A stretch of DNA of 16,677 nt from Rhodospirillaceae bacterium (lineage in GTDB: Bacteria > Pseudomonadota > Alphaproteobacteria > SP197), in the NCBI GenBank assembly GCA_018700655.1, contig JABIUG010000206.1, positions 1 through 16,677 on the forward strand. Reading direction: 5' to 3'. The notes below the pieces were generated by a model. The model searched no databases and was not told the origin of the DNA. It worked only from the letters and a program-made list of their open reading frames with translations. The translations under genes and the position numbers were made by a program. Shown piece by piece: positions 14,678 to 16,677 of this stretch. Each line of letters opens with the position of its first letter. Position 1 is the stretch's first letter.

Positions 14678-16024
14678 ATGAACATCAATCGGCCCCTGCT
14701 CGAACGTAACGTTCCGCGCTACACCAGTTATCCGACCGCACCGCATTTCCATGAAGGCGTTGCCGGCCCGGAGCTGGCGGTGTGGCTGGGTGAGCTTGAG
14801 CCCAATGCCACCCTTTCAATCTATCTCCATATCCCCTTCTGCAAGGCGATGTGCTGGTTCTGCGGTTGCCACACCAGTGTCGCGAACCGTTATGACTTGG
14901 TGGCGTCCTATGTTCGTGACCTGATGGCCGAACTCAACCTTGTGGCCGATGCACTTGGCGGGTCTGGGCGGGTGCGTCATATCCATTTCGGCGGCGGTTC
15001 ACCGTCGATGCTCAAACCCGCCGGCATCGATGCTCTGGCTGCCCTGATGCGCGAGCGCTTTGTTATTGAGCCGGGCTGTGAGATCGCGGTGGAGTTCGAT
15101 CCCCGCGGACTGTCGCCCGAGACCGTGGCGGATTTCGTCGGTTTGGGCGTCAACCGCGCCAGCCTTGGCCTGCAGGACATCAACCCCGTGGTCCAGCAGG
15201 CGATCAACCGGATCCAGCCGCCCGAGAGCAACCACCGTGCGGTCGCCATGTTGCGTGATGCCGGTGTCTGCGCATTCAATCTCGATCTGATCTATGGCCT
15301 GCCCTATCAGGACGAGGAAGCGATCGCTGCGACAGTCGCCCATGCCTGCGAACTCGCACCCGATCGGATCGCGCTGTTCGGTTATGCCCATGTGCCGCAG
15401 ATAAAGCGACATCAACAACTCATTCCGTCCGAAGCGCTGCCCGGTGCCGAGATGCGTCTGGCGCAGGAAGCACTGGCGGCAAAATTGCTGGAAGCGGCCG
15501 GATATCGGCGCATCGGACTCGATCATTTCGCCCGGTCGGATGATCCCATGGCGGTGGCGATGGATGAGGGGACGCTGCAGCGCAATTTCCGGGGTTACAC
15601 GATCGATCCCGCTGCAGTGTTGATCGGTCAGGGCGCTTCGGCGATCGGTTCGCTGCCGCAGGGGTATGTCCAGAACTTCGCTGATGTCCCGTCCTGGCGC
15701 GATGCCGTGCGGCGTGGCGAACTGCCCGTGCGTCGTGGTGCCGCGCTTGCCGGTGATGACCGGCTGCGTCGTGACATCATCAATCGCCTGATGTGCGATC
15801 TCGAAGTGGACCTCGCGGTCTTGCAGCAACAGCATGGCATCGACGCGGATCTGACAGTTTCAGTGGAACGGTTGGCCGAGCTGGAGAACGCGGGTATTTG
15901 CGAGATTGAAGGTGACAGCGTCAGGGTGGCAGAAGAAAGCCGTCCTTATGTCCGCTTGGTCGCGGCAGCCTTTGATGCCTATCTGGGCGACAACAACCAG
16001 GGTCGCCACAGTCGCGCGGTGTGA
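14678..16024 (+). CDS. hemN: Oxygen-independent coproporphyrinogen III oxidase HemN
   Basis: A 448-residue radical SAM enzyme that decarboxylates two propionate side chains of coproporphyrinogen III to make protoporphyrinogen IX without oxygen, in the cytoplasm. The N-terminal VPRYTSYPTAPHF (12-24) is the HemN hallmark. C55, C59 and C62 in CKAMCWFC bind the 4Fe-4S cluster, followed by C64, also conserved in true HemN. HFGGGSPSML, and EFDPRGLSPE, which replaces the usual ExxP-type segment, bind SAM. LGLQDINPVVQQAINRIQP is the Q-x-x-N region. The C-terminal HemN domain (IGLDHFARSDDP, NFRGYT) is complete, so this is not a HemW. There is no ribosome binding site before the ATG. An FNR-type box centred near -42 would place transcription start almost at the ATG, so the message may be leaderless. 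Confidence 0.93.
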   Translation: MNINRPLLERNVPRYTSYPTAPHFHEGVAGPELAVWLGELEPNATLSIYLHIPFCKAMCWFCGCHTSVANRYDLVASYVRDLMAELNLVADALGGSGRVRHIHFGGGSPSMLKPAGIDALAALMRERFVIEPGCEIAVEFDPRGLSPETVADFVGLGVNRASLGLQDINPVVQQAINRIQPPESNHRAVAMLRDAGVCAFNLDLIYGLPYQDEEAIAATVAHACELAPDRIALFGYAHVPQIKRHQQLIPSEALPGAEMRLAQEALAAKLLEAAGYRRIGLDHFARSDDPMAVAMDEGTLQRNFRGYTIDPAAVLIGQGASAIGSLPQGYVQNFADVPSWRDAVRRGELPVRRGAALAGDDRLRRDIINRLMCDLEVDLAVLQQQHGIDADLTVSVERLAELENAGICEIEGDSVRVAEESRPYVRLVAAAFDAYLGDNNQGRHSRAV

Positions 16025-16038
16025 CCAGAGCGGCTTCA

Positions 16039-16079
16039 CCTGATTTGAATGTATCGCGAAGCGATTCAATCATATCAGG
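16039..16079. terminator. Imperfect palindrome between convergent genes
   Basis: Outer arms CCTGAT and ATCAGG enclose an inner pair, TTGAAT plus CGC against GCGATTCAA with a GAA loop and a 4-base bulge. It lies between the hemN stop and the stop of the convergent BenE-family gene. It may serve as a bidirectional terminator, although there is no strong T run on either side. Confidence 0.5.
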
Positions 16080-16086
16080 ACTTGCT

Positions 16087-16677
16087 CTATGCCGCCTTGC
16101 GGCCCAGACGCATCAGGGCCATCAGAAGACCGCCCGCGAGTAATCCCCAGAACGCACCTCCGATACCGAAGACCGACAGGCCCGATGCCGTCACGATGAA
16201 GGTGACGGCGGCGGCTTCCCGGTCCTGGGCTGCGGCAAGGGCGGCGGAGAGCGACCCGCCAAAGGCGCCGAGCAGGGCCAGGCCCGCAACGGCTTCGATC
16301 AGGATTCGCGGCGAGGCTTCCATGAAGCCGGCTGCAGCACCCGCCAGCAGCCCCAGAATCACATAACAGGTGCCGGCTGTTGCGGCTGCCCAGTAACGTC
16401 TGGTGCGATCCGGGTGGGCTTCTTCGCCGGCGCACATCGCCGCTGTAATCGCTGCGAGGTTGACCGCATGGCCGCCAAAAGGCGCAGCGGCCAGACCAAA
16501 GAGACCGGTGACGGTGAACATGCGCCCGGGCGCCGGGCGATAGTCGTAGGTCTGCAGTACGGCGATGCCGGTGATGTTCTGCGAGGCCATGGTGACGATG
16601 AAAAGCGGCAGGGCGATGCCGATCAGCGCGGCGATGTTGAAGGCTGGCATCACCAGGATCGGCTCGGGTGTGACCGG
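16087..16677 (-). CDS. BenE-family (benzoate/H+ symporter-like) transporter, partial
   Basis: The C-terminal 196 residues of a membrane transporter; the frame is open to the right edge, so the true start is outside the window. NIAALIGIALPLFIVTMASQNITGIAVLQ, then an APFGGHAVNLAAITAAMCAG segment, are characteristic of the BenE family, with about six hydrophobic helices after them. The family includes proton-coupled benzoate uptake proteins and YdcO-like members of unknown substrate. No benzoate catabolism genes are visible, so the substrate is not assigned. An internal GTG/ATG at about 16650 is not the start, because the upstream codons continue the conserved segment in frame. It converges with hemN. 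Confidence 0.85.
   Translation of the reverse strand, partial: PVTPEPILVMPAFNIAALIGIALPLFIVTMASQNITGIAVLQTYDYRPAPGRMFTVTGLFGLAAAPFGGHAVNLAAITAAMCAGEEAHPDRTRRYWAAATAGTCYVILGLLAGAAAGFMEASPRILIEAVAGLALLGAFGGSLSAALAAAQDREAAAVTFIVTASGLSVFGIGGAFWGLLAGGLLMALMRLGRKAA

Noticed and set aside
1..16677. tRNA or rRNA genes, CRISPR arrays, insertion sequences or phage genes
   Set aside because: I looked for cloverleaf arms, regularly spaced repeats, transposase motifs and phage structural genes in the gaps and found none. Exact computation with a tRNA or repeat finder would confirm this.

Overview
The window looks like chromosomal DNA from a GC-rich, Gram-negative proteobacterium, most likely an alphaproteobacterium. 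The reasons are the GC-rich third codon positions, signal-peptide-bearing periplasmic proteins, a c-type haem protein, a DusA-type tRNA modification enzyme, a HemN preceded by an FNR-type box, and a LivFGMH-type uptake operon. I see no phage, transposon, CRISPR, tRNA or rRNA sequence. No database search was possible, so the taxonomy and all family assignments rest on motifs read directly from the sequence.

Layout. (a) 1-1575, minus strand: a two-gene unit encoding a secreted 411-aa protein with one c-type haem motif and, 3 bases downstream, a secreted HAD-type acid phosphatase cut by the window edge. (b) 1773-2780, plus: dusA, convergent with the next block. (c) 10421-2809, minus: a seven-gene operon in transcription order periplasmic binding protein, two permeases, two ATPases, a kinase-PLP lyase fusion and a VOC protein. 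Four of these genes overlap by 1-4 bases, and a strong stem-loop sits between the binding protein and the first permease gene. (d) 10674-11795, plus: an M14 zinc carboxypeptidase of the cytosolic carboxypeptidase-like branch, divergent from the operon. (e) 12122-13348, plus: an acidic RTX-type calcium-binding protein with two copies of an unrecognised ~78-aa domain, ending in a clear rho-independent terminator. (f) 13459-14573, plus: a small NTF2/SnoaL-like protein and a secreted Sel1-repeat protein. (g) 14678-16024, plus: hemN with an FNR-like box. (h) 16087-16677, minus: the C-terminal part of a BenE-family transporter, cut by the right edge.

How the genes work together. The main unit is block (c). 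The kinase-lyase fusion resembles hydroxylysine kinase joined to the ammoniophospholyases that act on 5-phosphohydroxylysine or phosphoethanolamine. Placed directly after a complete amino-acid/amide-type ABC importer, it suggests one operon for import, phosphorylation and elimination of ammonia plus phosphate from an amino alcohol such as hydroxylysine or ethanolamine. The substrate is inferred, not shown. The divergent carboxypeptidase could release amino acids from peptides, but this is only contextual. The most novel-looking protein is the RTX-type one, because of its duplicated domain and its two cysteines flanking the first copy.
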